Positions 35,497-44,610 of a stretch of DNA of 64,000 nucleotides are shown here, piece by piece. Within the stretch, counting starts at the first letter, position 1. Every line of letters starts with the position of its first letter. The position numbers and the translations under genes are program-made. This stretch comes from an uncultured Pelagibacteraceae bacterium (GTDB lineage Bacteria > Pseudomonadota > Alphaproteobacteria > Pelagibacterales > Pelagibacteraceae), in the NCBI GenBank assembly GCA_902572605.1, contig CACGGD010000001.1, positions 1-64,000 on the forward strand, written 5' to 3'. The notes under the pieces were generated by a model, which saw only the letters and a program-made list of their open reading frames with translations, made no database searches and was not told the DNA's origin.

Positions 35497-36789
35497 ATGG
35501 CTAATTTTAAACATCCAGAAACTATTGGGTTACACGGTGGTGAATATAGAAGCGACCCCGCAACTACTGCAGTAGCTGTTCCAATTTATCAAACTTCTTC
35601 ATACCAATTTAAAAATGCTGAAACTGCTGCAAATTTATTTGGTTTGAAAGAATTTGGAAATATTTACACACGTATCATGAATCCAACATGTGATGTTCTT
35701 GAGAAAAGAGTTGCTGCATTAGAAGGTGGTTTAGCTTCAGTAGCAGTTGGTTCTGGTCAAGCAGCATCAGCCTTTAGTGTACAAAATGTAGCACAAGCTG
35801 GTGATAATGTTGTTGCTTCTACAGATTTATATGGAGGAACAGTAAATTTATTTAAAAATACTTTAAGACAACAAGGTATTGAAGTTAGATTTGCAGATCC
35901 AGCTGACCCAAAAAACTTTGAGAAGTTGACAGATAATAAAACAAGAGCTTACTACGGTGAATCTTGTCCAAATCCTTATCTTCGAGTTTTTCCAATTAAA
36001 GAGGTTGCAGATATTGGTAGAAAAAAAGGAATACCTTTAATTATAGACAACACTGCTTCCCCTGTAATATGTAAACCTTTGGCTCATGGTGCTGCAGTAG
36101 TAATACACTCTTTGACAAAATATATTGGAGGTCACGGAACTTCTATAGGTGGAATCATTGTAGATGGTGGTAACTTTGACTGGACAAAAGACAGAAAAAG
36201 ACAACCATTAATGAACGAACCTGATCAAAGTTATGGTGGCGCTATATGGGCAGATGCAGTTCCTCAGCTAACAGGAGCTAATATTCCTTTTGCAATTAGA
36301 GCAAGAGTGGTTTTACTTAGAGACTTAGGTGCTCCATTAAGTCCATTCAATGCTTTCCAAATTATTCAAGGTTTGGAAACTGTTGCTCTTAGAATGAAAC
36401 AACATTGCAGTAATGCTGAGAAAGTTGTCTCTTTCTTAGAAACGCAAAAGAAAGTTAAAAATATAATCTACCCTACTAATCATCAAGGTGAGATTAAAGA
36501 AAGAGCTAAGAAATACATGCAAGGTGGGTATGGATCATTAGTTGGAATGGATGTTGGTACTAGAGAAGCTGGTTCTAAATTCATTGACAATTTAAAGTTG
36601 CTTTATCATGTTGCTAACATTGGTGATGCTAGAAGTTTAGCGATACATCCTGCTACTACAACTCATAGTCAGTTAAATGATGAAGAATTATTAGCTGCTG
36701 GTGTAACACCAGGTTATGTAAGACTTTCAATTGGTATTGAACACCCTGACGATATCATTGCAGACATTAAACAAGCATTAGCTGCTTAA
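35497..36789 (+). CDS. metY: O-acetylhomoserine sulfhydrylase / aminocarboxypropyltransferase
   Basis: PLP enzyme making homocysteine from O-acetylhomoserine and a sulphur donor. The 430-residue length and the start ETIGLHGGEYRSDPATTA fit MetY rather than shorter MetZ. The PLP lysine is K208 in HSLTKYIGGHG. The double SAM riboswitch in its leader supports a role in methionine/SAM supply. Reduced sulphur is scarce for SAR11-like cells that cannot reduce sulphate, so methanethiol or sulphide may be used directly; this is background inference. Confidence 0.95.
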   Translation: MANFKHPETIGLHGGEYRSDPATTAVAVPIYQTSSYQFKNAETAANLFGLKEFGNIYTRIMNPTCDVLEKRVAALEGGLASVAVGSGQAASAFSVQNVAQAGDNVVASTDLYGGTVNLFKNTLRQQGIEVRFADPADPKNFEKLTDNKTRAYYGESCPNPYLRVFPIKEVADIGRKKGIPLIIDNTASPVICKPLAHGAAVVIHSLTKYIGGHGTSIGGIIVDGGNFDWTKDRKRQPLMNEPDQSYGGAIWADAVPQLTGANIPFAIRARVVLLRDLGAPLSPFNAFQIIQGLETVALRMKQHCSNAEKVVSFLETQKKVKNIIYPTNHQGEIKERAKKYMQGGYGSLVGMDVGTREAGSKFIDNLKLLYHVANIGDARSLAIHPATTTHSQLNDEELLAAGVTPGYVRLSIGIEHPDDIIADIKQALAA

Positions 36790-36797
36790 TAATTAAC

Positions 36798-36836
36798 TCA
36801 TGGCCTCGATTTATTTGATTGAGGCCATGAATTTTT
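36798..36836 (+). terminator. Terminator of metY
   Basis: Stem TCATGGCCTC (36798-36807) with GAGGCCATGA (36821-36830), extendable by GAT/ATT-type pairs, followed by ATTTTT. It also contains the last codons and the stop of the convergent lipoprotein gene. Confidence 0.85.
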
Positions 36837-37295
36837 ATTGTTTTTAATTTTATTTTGAAAAAGTATTGCAAGTTTTCTAGGAGATTCTTTTTTTTTAAAA
36901 AAACTACTTACCAAATCATTTTCTTTCTCTAAAACTATATCTCTAGTTTTAGGATGTTTTTTAGTAATTTCTAATACTTTCTCTTTTACGGTAGTATTAA
37001 CTAAAGACATTTCTTTTTTAGCAATTGTGCAAAATTCTGATCTTGTGCTCTCAATAAAAGAAAAGCAGGTCTCTTTCTTTTTTTCTGGATTTTTTTCTTC
37101 TGCATATGCAAATACGTGGCCTAAAGGAGTTTTTCCTGTATGATGTTTAACTCCATAGCTTATTGCTGAATTTAAAGAAGATTGAAGCATTTTCCCACTA
37201 GATGCTCCTCCAACTGAACTGCCCAGTAAAGCTACGGATTCTGCACATCCATTTAGTAAAATTACGATTGACAATAAAAAAAATACTTTTTTCAT
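36798..37295 (-). CDS. Predicted lipoprotein, paralogue 1 (unknown function)
   Basis: Not assigned to a named family. A lipoprotein signal ends in LLNG-C with the lipid-bearing Cys at residue 17. Residues 18 to about 75 (AESVALLG, GGAS, KMLQSSLNSAISYGVKHHTGK) are almost identical to the next gene. A two-Cys segment (CFSFIESTRSEFC) and a basic C-terminal half of about 65 residues are absent or shortened in the paralogue. The last codons and stop fall within the metY terminator hairpin. Probably anchored in the inner or outer membrane facing the periplasm. Confidence 0.75.
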   Translation of the reverse strand: MKKVFFLLSIVILLNGCAESVALLGSSVGGASSGKMLQSSLNSAISYGVKHHTGKTPLGHVFAYAEEKNPEKKKETCFSFIESTRSEFCTIAKKEMSLVNTTVKEKVLEITKKHPKTRDIVLEKENDLVSSFFKKKESPRKLAILFQNKIKNNKNSWPQSNKSRP

Positions 37296-37429
37296 AGTTT
37301 GTTAGTCTGCTTTGATTAGTTTCGTATAACTGCTTCTTATTTAAATAAAAGTTAATTGTAAGAGTAATAATTTTTATTAACACAACTTATGGTAGTTGAT
37401 ATCTAATATTAGGGTTTTCTTAAGGGTGA

Positions 37430-37753
37430 TTAATTTAAGAATTTTATTTTTGACTTTGTTAAAATTAGTCGTTTTTTTACAATTGCACAAATTTCTGAGT
37501 CGGTTTTTTCAAGAAATGATAAACATGGCTCTTCTTTTTTCTCAGGATTCATTTTTTCAGCATAAGTTTTAATGTGCTCTAATGGAGCTTTACCGGTCTG
37601 CTTTTTGACACCATAACTTATTGCAGAATTTAAAGAAGATTGAAGCATTTTTCCATTTGAGGCTCCACTAACCGAGGTGCCAAGTAATGCGACGGACTCC
37701 GCACAACCATTAAGTAACAACATTGTTGTTAACAATACAAAAATTTTTCCCAT
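37430..37753 (-). CDS. Predicted lipoprotein, paralogue 2 (unknown function)
   Basis: Short lipoprotein of 107 residues with lipobox LLNG-C (Cys17) and a first half matching paralogue 1 nearly residue for residue (CAESVALLG, GKMLQSSLNSAISYGVK, TGKxPLxH). It retains the two-Cys segment (CLSFLEKTDSEIC) but then stops after a few residues, ending about 60 residues before its neighbour. Either a naturally short copy or one shortened after tandem duplication. A 134-base gap separates the two genes. Confidence 0.7.
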   Translation of the reverse strand: MGKIFVLLTTMLLLNGCAESVALLGTSVSGASNGKMLQSSLNSAISYGVKKQTGKAPLEHIKTYAEKMNPEKKEEPCLSFLEKTDSEICAIVKKRLILTKSKIKFLN

Positions 37754-37786
37754 ACTTCTTTCTTATTTAATTAGAAGTTATTGAAT

Positions 37787-37806
37787 TTGTATAAGTATAA
37801 ATACAA
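37787..37806. repeat. Small inverted repeat upstream of the lipoprotein gene
   Basis: TTGTAT (37787-37792) and ATACAA (37801-37806) form an inverted repeat with an 8-base centre. A related AAATACAA occurs again at 37832-37839. It lies in the 5' region of the short lipoprotein gene and could be an operator or part of a promoter. Confidence 0.25.
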
Positions 37807-37855
37807 TCACTCCGTTCATTATGAGTATATCAAATACAACCTGTAATGGAAGAGT

Positions 37856-38806
37856 TTACGAGAGTACTCTTAATGGCTTATTACTTAAGCATCCCTCAAG
37901 ATTTTCTATCATTTGCAAGTAAAACTTTGAATAATTTTCTACGGTAACGAATCCTATATGAGGCAATAGAAGAGCGTTCGAAAGAAATCTTAATTTGTGA
38001 TCTTGAGGAAGAGGTTCCTTATCATAAACATCTAGGCCAGCGCCTGCGATTTTTTCTTCTTTAAGAGCTTCAATTAAATCATCTTCATTAATAATTTGAC
38101 CGCGTGAAGTATTTATTAAGAAAGATGATTTTTTCATCAATTCAAATTCTTTTTTTGTTATTAAATTTTTATATCTTTCTCCAAGTACTAAATGTATTGA
38201 AATAATATCAGCTGTTTTTAATAAATCTTCTTTGCTCATTGGTAAAACTCCAATCTTATTAGCATGAGATAAATCTAAATTTTCGCTCCATGCACAAACT
38301 TCCATTCCAAATGCTTTTCCGACTTTTGCCACTTGAGTTCCTATCTTTCCAAGCCCAATTAATCCTAATAGTTTACCTTTTAATTCTAAACCTATTGTAG
38401 TTTGCCAATAACCTTGAAACATATTATCCACCTCTTGTTTCATATTTCTAAGTAAACCTAATATTAAAGCCCAGGTAATTTCTGCTGCTGGATTAGAGTT
38501 AATGTCTGTTCCACATACAATAATCTTATTTTTTCTAGCAGCTTCTAAATCAATTGCATTATTTCTCATACCAGATGTCATAATGTATTTTAACTTTGGA
38601 AGTCCGGTAATTAAAGATTTAGTAATTGGTGTTCTCTCTCGCATTATAAAAAGTGTTTCGAACTCTTCTAAAGCAACTATTGCTTCATTTTCATTTAAAA
38701 AGGGCTCATTAAAAATCTTAAAATCATACTTTTCTTTATATTTTTGAGTTTCAACTATTTGTTTAAATATATCTTGATAGTCATCTAAAACTGCTATTTT
38801 AATCAT
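37856..38806 (-). CDS. D-isomer-specific 2-hydroxyacid dehydrogenase family protein
   Basis: NAD(P)-dependent dehydrogenase of 316 residues related to phosphoglycerate and D-lactate dehydrogenases. The nucleotide motif GLGKIG is at 151-156; catalytic regions are seen as TSGMRNNAIDL, NTSRGQIINEDDL and LLPHIGFVT (with catalytic His). Substrate undetermined. It overlaps the upstream EamA gene by 8 bases, so the two form an operon with the DadA-like gene. Confidence 0.88.
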   Translation of the reverse strand: MIKIAVLDDYQDIFKQIVETQKYKEKYDFKIFNEPFLNENEAIVALEEFETLFIMRERTPITKSLITGLPKLKYIMTSGMRNNAIDLEAARKNKIIVCGTDINSNPAAEITWALILGLLRNMKQEVDNMFQGYWQTTIGLELKGKLLGLIGLGKIGTQVAKVGKAFGMEVCAWSENLDLSHANKIGVLPMSKEDLLKTADIISIHLVLGERYKNLITKKEFELMKKSSFLINTSRGQIINEDDLIEALKEEKIAGAGLDVYDKEPLPQDHKLRFLSNALLLPHIGFVTVENYSKFYLQMIENLEGCLSNKPLRVLS

Positions 38807-39692
38807 TAACTTTTCTATTTGATAAATAAATGCCAGTTAATATAAAAGCTGCTCCAGTAAAATGGTATAATTCAAATTTTTCTTTAAAGATTATAATTGC
38901 CATGACTGCACTGAATAAAGGCATCAATTGAACAAACATGGTAGATCTATTAGGACCAATTATCTGAACACCTTTTTGCCAGCAGTAATAAGCAGCAATA
39001 GCTGGAAACACAACCACATAAAAAAGAATCAAAAAAAATGCTTTATTGTAATTTAATTCTAATCCTATTGCTTTTTCATAAAAAAATTGAGGTATCAAAA
39101 AAAGTATCCCAACAGAAACCATTAGCTGAATTAAAGTAAACTGTGAAAATTTAAATTTATGTTTTTTAAGTAAAGTAGTATAAAGAGACCACGTAACTAC
39201 ACAAACTAGCATCCATAAGTCACCTTTGTTAAAACTTAAAGAAATAATTTTTTGAATATCACCGTTGGAAATGATTGATCCAATTCCTATAATTGACAAC
39301 AACAGTCCAAGAATTTGAAAAATATTTGTTTTTTCAATTTTCATTAAAGACGAAAGCACAATTGTTGCTGCAGGAATAGCAGCTAACATTAGAACTGCAT
39401 TTATTACCTGCGTATAATTTAGTGCAAAATAAACAACAGAGTTAAAAGTGCTTATTGTAATTACTCCCATGAAGCTGATAACAAGCCAATTTTTTTTAAT
39501 ATAAGGTAAATTGTTGTAAATTTCTTTATATGTAAAAGGTATTAATATAAACCAAACTGAAATCCATCTAAAAACATTTAAAGTTAGTGGAGGAATTTCA
39601 AATAATGTTGCAAATTTTCCAACAATAAAGTTACCGGACCAAAACAAAGCTGCTAAGATTAGAAATAAATAAGCTAAATAATTTTTTGACAA
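38799..39692 (-). CDS. DMT-family (EamA) permease
   Basis: A 297-residue membrane protein with ten helices in two EamA repeats (LFLILAALFWSGNFIVGKF near the start; AIAAYYCWQKGVQIIGPNRSTMFVQLMPLF in the second). The start is TTG (39690-39692), supported by AGGAG (complement 39697-39701) four bases upstream. It lies between a hydroxyacid dehydrogenase and a DadA-like enzyme, suggesting export or uptake of a related keto or amino acid, which is inference. Confidence 0.85.
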   Translation of the reverse strand: MSKNYLAYLFLILAALFWSGNFIVGKFATLFEIPPLTLNVFRWISVWFILIPFTYKEIYNNLPYIKKNWLVISFMGVITISTFNSVVYFALNYTQVINAVLMLAAIPAATIVLSSLMKIEKTNIFQILGLLLSIIGIGSIISNGDIQKIISLSFNKGDLWMLVCVVTWSLYTTLLKKHKFKFSQFTLIQLMVSVGILFLIPQFFYEKAIGLELNYNKAFFLILFYVVVFPAIAAYYCWQKGVQIIGPNRSTMFVQLMPLFSAVMAIIIFKEKFELYHFTGAAFILTGIYLSNRKVND

Positions 39693-39699
39693 AAAACTC

Positions 39700-40959
39700 C
39701 TAGTTAAATCTCTTCGAGCTGTAGGGAGATAAATCTAAATTTGTTTTCTCTTCTGCAACTATTCCAGAAATAATTTTGCCTGTAATAGCTCCAAGAGTCC
39801 AGCCTAAATGATGATGGCCAAATGCGTAAATGATATTTTTATTGTTTAATGAAGGACCTAGTATTGGTAAAAAATCTGGCAAAGTTGGTCTAAAACCTAA
39901 CCATTCATCATCGTGTTTTTGAAGTTGGGGCAAGAGTTCTTTTGCACATTTTATAATATATTCAATTCTTCTTTTTGATGGAGGATTGATTAAGCCTCCT
40001 AGTTCAACGGTGCCTACCGCTCTTAGCCCCTGAACCATAGGTGTCATACCAAAACCTCTATCTAAAAAAATTACAGGCCTAGAAATTAAATGATCCATAT
40101 TTTTAAAATGAACATGATATCCTCGTTCTGTATCTAAAGGAATTGTTTCTCCCAATTGATCAGTCAATTTTTTTGAAAAGGCTCCTGAGGCTATAACTGT
40201 TTTTTCAAAACTATATTTTTCTCTTTGAGAATAAATAATGGTTTCATTTTCACTAATTTGTTTAAGACTGGTAATATTTTCTTGAACAAATTTTCCACCT
40301 TTATTTTGGAAAAGTTTAAATATTTCTCTTAAAATTCCCTGAGGATTTCTGGCATGCATAGCTCCTTCATAAAATACTCCAGCATCAAAAACTGGTTTTA
40401 AATTAGGTTCTAATTCTAAAATCTCTTTTTGAGATAACAGTTTTTGTTCTATGCCTAAATCATTTCTTACTTTAATCTCAAGTTCTCTGCTTTTAAGATT
40501 TTGATTAGTCCAAACATAAATAATTCCTTTTTTTTCAATTAAATTACTTGTATTAATTTCTTTAAATATTTCTTCATAGGCATCATTAGATAAACTTAAA
40601 ATTTGATGCATATATTTTGCAGTATGCAACATAGATTTTTTATTGCAGTTTTTGAGATAATTTATGAACCAAGGAATCATTTTTGGAACATGATTCCATT
40701 TTAATGCTAAGGGTCCATAAGAACTAAATAACATCTTAGGAACATCGTTTAAGATATCTGGACGATTAAATTGTAAAACAGCATAAGGAGAAAAGTGTCC
40801 TGCATTTCCATAGGAAGCTGGTCGAAAATTTGTAGAGAGAGGCTCGTGACGATCAAATATAGTCACAGGAATATTTCTTTTAATTAATTGAAGTCCAATG
40901 CAAACGCCTTGTATGCCTGAGCCAATAATTCCAACTGATTTACATTTATACTTTTCCAT
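39700..40959 (-). CDS. dadA: D-amino acid dehydrogenase-like FAD oxidoreductase (DadA family)
   Basis: FAD enzyme of the DAO fold oxidising a D-amino acid to its keto acid. The FAD motif GSGIQG and the family segment ASYGNAGHFSPYAVLQ...PKMLFSSYGPL are clear; a C-terminal FGHHHLGWTLGAITGKII block is also typical. The frame continues to a TTG at 40977, but the ATG at 40957-40959 is the better start. Substrate could also be a proline-like or hydroxy amino acid. Confidence 0.85.
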   Translation of the reverse strand: MEKYKCKSVGIIGSGIQGVCIGLQLIKRNIPVTIFDRHEPLSTNFRPASYGNAGHFSPYAVLQFNRPDILNDVPKMLFSSYGPLALKWNHVPKMIPWFINYLKNCNKKSMLHTAKYMHQILSLSNDAYEEIFKEINTSNLIEKKGIIYVWTNQNLKSRELEIKVRNDLGIEQKLLSQKEILELEPNLKPVFDAGVFYEGAMHARNPQGILREIFKLFQNKGGKFVQENITSLKQISENETIIYSQREKYSFEKTVIASGAFSKKLTDQLGETIPLDTERGYHVHFKNMDHLISRPVIFLDRGFGMTPMVQGLRAVGTVELGGLINPPSKRRIEYIIKCAKELLPQLQKHDDEWLGFRPTLPDFLPILGPSLNNKNIIYAFGHHHLGWTLGAITGKIISGIVAEEKTNLDLSPYSSKRFN

Positions 40960-41004
40960 GAGAAATTTATAATGCAAACTTTAGAGATTTTGTAGTGCGG
41001 TAGA

Positions 41005-41469
41005 TTAGGCTATAACTTCAGAGTCTTTGTTTAAATTTGCTTCTGAGCCACCATTTTCTTTAGGTCTTTTTTCCTCTTTTGGTGATTTGCTAAATAAAAA
41101 GTCAGGTTTAAGTTTAGATTTCGATCCATGAGTTTTTTTAATGTATCCATCTATGTCAGCACCATTTTCTGTTCTTAAATTATTACCAAATTCTATATCT
41201 CCTTTGACAGTACCAGTGCTTCCTACAATTACATCATCTCCAGATATTTTTCCGTCCATATGACCATGTATTTCTACTCTGTCTCCTTCGATTGATCCAG
41301 TAATTGAACCTGTTTCCCTGATAACAATTTCTTTTGAAATAACAGGTCCTTTAATTAAACCTGCAACATCGATAGCTCCGGAACTATTTATTGTTCCTTC
41401 AATACTCACTGTCTCGCTTATAAGTGATCTTTCACTATCTTTAATTTTATTTTTTTTATCACCAAACAT
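41005..41469 (-). CDS. Bactofilin
   Basis: Self-assembling beta-helical cytoskeletal protein, 154 residues. The central repeats of G-S/D-V/I hydrophobic pattern (IEGTINSSGAIDVAGLIKGPV, then TGSITGSIEGD, HGHMDGKISGD, TGTVKGDIEFG) build the bactofilin (DUF583) core, flanked by disordered, charged tails. It lies just downstream of the mre/mrd cell-shape genes, fitting a role in morphology or envelope organisation. The 82-base gap before it may carry its own promoter. Confidence 0.93.
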   Translation of the reverse strand: MFGDKKNKIKDSERSLISETVSIEGTINSSGAIDVAGLIKGPVISKEIVIRETGSITGSIEGDRVEIHGHMDGKISGDDVIVGSTGTVKGDIEFGNNLRTENGADIDGYIKKTHGSKSKLKPDFLFSKSPKEEKRPKENGGSEANLNKDSEVIA

Positions 41470-41551
41470 ATAATTTTTTATAATCTAATCACCTATCTAT
41501 TATATTAACAAGCCTTTTCTAAAAAAAAATTTGGTCATTATAGGCTTTTTT

Positions 41552-42676
41552 TTAATTTACTGGCATGTCTTTGTATACTTTACAAGACATTGTTATCCCT
41601 AAACCCAGCATTATTGCCATCATAGAAGAACCGCCATAAGACATAATTGGCAAAGGAGATCCTACAATAGGTAATAAACCTAAGACCATTCCCATATTTA
41701 CTACTACATAAATAAAAAATGCTGTTGCAAAACTATAGCAATAAAGCTTTCCAAAATTACTTCTAGTCATATTTCCTATTCTAACTATTCTTGAAACAAT
41801 TAATCCATAAAGTAACAAGATAAATACTGATCCAAAAAATCCAAATTCTTCTGAAAATAGAGTGAATATAAAATCAGTATGTTTTTCTGGTAAATAATCA
41901 AGATAGCTTTGTGATCCGTTTAAAAAACCTTTGCCAAAAAGACCTCCTGAACCAATAGCAATTTTAGACTGTATAATTTGATATCCAGCTCCTAAAGGAT
42001 CTTTTTCAGGATTTAAAAAAGTTAGTATTCTAGCCTTCTGATACGGTTTCAAAAAAGAAATAGCTAATGGCAATAATGCAATAAAAAATAAAAAGGAATA
42101 AGCAAAAAACTTTGCTCTTACCCCAGCAAGCCAAGCTACAACTACGCCTCCTAAACCAATTAAAATAGCAGTTCCAAGATCTGGTTGCATTACAACTAAA
42201 AGAACTGGGAAAATTAAAACAAAAATTGGGAGAAATAAAAATTTCATCTTATTAATACTTTCTATTGGAACACGATGATAATATTTTGCTAAAAATAAGA
42301 TTAATCCTATCTTCATTAACTCAGAAGGTTGGAGATTCATAAAATAAAAGTTTAACCAACGCTGTGATCCTGAAGATGTTAATCCAAAATATTTAACCCC
42401 TATAAGAAGAATTAGAAAAACAAAATAAATCAAATAACTTGTCGAATGCCAAAATCTTATTTGAACAAAAGACAAGATAATAAACATAAAAAAGAAAACA
42501 AAAAATCTTAAAATATGACTTTCAGTATGATATTTAAATTCTCCACCATCTGTGGAATACATTGCAAACATACTAGTAATTCCCAAAATTAAAATTGAAA
42601 CAACTAAAACATAGTCAATAGAAAAAAGTTTATCTTTAATACTTAGAGATGATTGTATGGATCTTGGTTGAAACAT
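41552..42676 (-). CDS. rodA: Rod shape-determining protein RodA (SEDS glycosyltransferase)
   Basis: Peptidoglycan polymerase of the SEDS family, 374 residues with about ten helices. Hallmarks are NLQPSELMKIGLILFLAKYYH, LVVMQPDLGTAI, the long periplasmic loop ending LPEKHTDFIFTLFSEEFGFFG, and SYGGSSMMAIMLGLGI. Works with PBP2 encoded just upstream (1-base overlap) in lateral wall growth. Confidence 0.96.
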   Translation of the reverse strand: MFQPRSIQSSLSIKDKLFSIDYVLVVSILILGITSMFAMYSTDGGEFKYHTESHILRFFVFFFMFIILSFVQIRFWHSTSYLIYFVFLILLIGVKYFGLTSSGSQRWLNFYFMNLQPSELMKIGLILFLAKYYHRVPIESINKMKFLFLPIFVLIFPVLLVVMQPDLGTAILIGLGGVVVAWLAGVRAKFFAYSFLFFIALLPLAISFLKPYQKARILTFLNPEKDPLGAGYQIIQSKIAIGSGGLFGKGFLNGSQSYLDYLPEKHTDFIFTLFSEEFGFFGSVFILLLYGLIVSRIVRIGNMTRSNFGKLYCYSFATAFFIYVVVNMGMVLGLLPIVGSPLPIMSYGGSSMMAIMLGLGITMSCKVYKDMPVN

Positions 42677-44610
42677 TATATAGAATCTCCTGATAAATTC
42701 TTAATAGACTGTCTTAAATCATGACGCTCTAAAACTTTTTTAATAACTTTTTTTGCAATTGGAGCAGCAGCTTTACTTCCAGTACCACCATGTTCTACTA
42801 CAACACTTATTGCATACTTTGGATCGCTTACAGGAGCAAAAGCAATAAATAAAGCATGGTCTCGATTTTTATATTTTAATTGTTCTTGTTTGACCTCTGC
42901 TTCTCGTTGTGCTTCTGTAAATTTTCTGATCTGAGATGATCCAGTTTTACCTGCAAAAGTAAATCTTTTATCTTCTAGTCTTGATCTATACGATGTTCCT
43001 CCAGGTTCATTTGAAGAAGAGTACATTGCATCTTTTACAATTTTTATATTTTCTTGGTTTTTAAATAGTGGTTTTAAATCAAAATTAGATACTAATAAAT
43101 CTGCGGGTAAAGGTTGACCAGGGTTTTCGTTTTTGAATTTTAAATAATCTTTTAAATTATTTTTTGTTTTATCAAATAGTATTCTAGGTTTAATTTCAAA
43201 ACCACCATTAGCTATTTGAGCTGTCATTAAACATAATTGAATAGGAGTGCTTTGAAAATAACCTTGGCCTATTCCGGAATGTAATGTTTCTCCTAAATAC
43301 CAGTTTTGGCCAACATACTTTTTCTTCCAAGAAGTGCTGGGAACAACTCCTGAACGTTCTTCTACAAAATCTTGTAATACTCTTTTTCCAAGACCAAATT
43401 TTTTTGCCGTCTCCGATAATCGGTCGACACCAAGTCTCCTCGCAACTTCATAAAAATATACATCACACGATCTTTTAATTCCCGATCTCATATTCATTAT
43501 GCCGTGACCCTTCTTTTTCCAGCAATGAAATTTTTCACCAAATAATTCAATTTTACCTGTACACTTAACAGTATCTAAAGGTCGAATTACTTTATTTTCT
43601 AAAGCACTTAATGCTACCAAAGTTTTGATAGTTGAACCTGGTGGGTATAAACCAGATACAGCTTTGTTGATCAAAGGTTTTCTTTCGTTACTAACCAAAC
43701 TGTTCCAGTAAGATTGCTCTACTCCATGCACGAATGCATTGGGATCATAACTAGGTGAAGAAACTAAAGATATTATATCACCATTATAAATATCCATAAC
43801 ACACACGGATGCAGCTTTGTCTGCTAGTATTTCAGAGGTATACTTTTGAACTTCTAAATCTAAAGTAGTTTTAAAGCTTTTTCCTGCCGTGCCTGGGTCA
43901 ACTTTAATTTGTTTAATTCTTTTGCCATAGGCGTTAACTTCATACCTTTGAAATCCAACTTCTCCTATTATTTCCTTGTCTAATCTACGTTCCAGTCCAG
44001 TCTTTCCAACTGCCATGCCAGGAACAGACATATCTTTTAAATATTTTTTATTTTTTAAGTCCTTGGCGCTTACTTGTGAAACATAACCTAGAATATGGGC
44101 AGAAGAATTATCCTTATACAATCTTGCAACTGATACAATAGGTTCTACTCCTTGTAGTTCGTGTAAAAATAAATTTATTCTAGAGAACTCAGACCAATTC
44201 AAATTATCAGAAATAATAATTGGTTCCCAGGGTTTTTGTTTTGCAATTTTCTTTTTTAAAGAAAATATTTTACTATCACTTATCTTCAATATTGTTTTTA
44301 ATCTAAAGAATGTTTCTTCGATACTTTGAGTGTTTTCTGGTATTAAGTGTATTTGATAAACTTGTTTATTTGAAGCTATTTCTTGATTAAAAAAATCTTT
44401 GATCACTCCTCTTTCAGGAGCTAGTTTCCATTCTCTAAATCTATTTTTATCTGATAAAGTCTTATACTTACTGCTTTCATTAATTTGAAGAGTGATCAGA
44501 CGACCTAAAACTCCAACAACAACAATGGCTTTACTGACTGATAACAAAAACATTCTTCTGCTAATTAATTTTGATTTTATTACCGTGTTGCCGGAACCAG
44601 AACTAAACAT
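42676..44610 (-). CDS. mrdA: Penicillin-binding protein 2 (MrdA)
   Basis: Class B transpeptidase, 644 residues, with one N-terminal membrane anchor (about 20-43), a PBP dimer region and a transpeptidase domain. The active-site SxxK is S326-T-I-K329, a CysAsp replaces the usual SxN as SCDV, and KTG is in FAGKTGSSQ. Crosslinks peptidoglycan in elongation with RodA and MreBCD. It overlaps mreD by 8 bases. Confidence 0.95.
   Translation of the reverse strand: MFSSGSGNTVIKSKLISRRMFLLSVSKAIVVVGVLGRLITLQINESSKYKTLSDKNRFREWKLAPERGVIKDFFNQEIASNKQVYQIHLIPENTQSIEETFFRLKTILKISDSKIFSLKKKIAKQKPWEPIIISDNLNWSEFSRINLFLHELQGVEPIVSVARLYKDNSSAHILGYVSQVSAKDLKNKKYLKDMSVPGMAVGKTGLERRLDKEIIGEVGFQRYEVNAYGKRIKQIKVDPGTAGKSFKTTLDLEVQKYTSEILADKAASVCVMDIYNGDIISLVSSPSYDPNAFVHGVEQSYWNSLVSNERKPLINKAVSGLYPPGSTIKTLVALSALENKVIRPLDTVKCTGKIELFGEKFHCWKKKGHGIMNMRSGIKRSCDVYFYEVARRLGVDRLSETAKKFGLGKRVLQDFVEERSGVVPSTSWKKKYVGQNWYLGETLHSGIGQGYFQSTPIQLCLMTAQIANGGFEIKPRILFDKTKNNLKDYLKFKNENPGQPLPADLLVSNFDLKPLFKNQENIKIVKDAMYSSSNEPGGTSYRSRLEDKRFTFAGKTGSSQIRKFTEAQREAEVKQEQLKYKNRDHALFIAFAPVSDPKYAISVVVEHGGTGSKAAAPIAKKVIKKVLERHDLRQSIKNLSGDSI

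Noticed and set aside
35339-35575. Plus-strand open frame running across the riboswitch into metY
   Set aside because: It covers structured RNA and metY in another frame; no ribosome site or known protein similarity.
41514-41550. Inverted repeat AAGCCT...AGGCTT between rodA and bactofilin
   Set aside because: The loop is over 20 bases and, read in the direction of these minus-strand genes, no T run follows. Not a convincing terminator.
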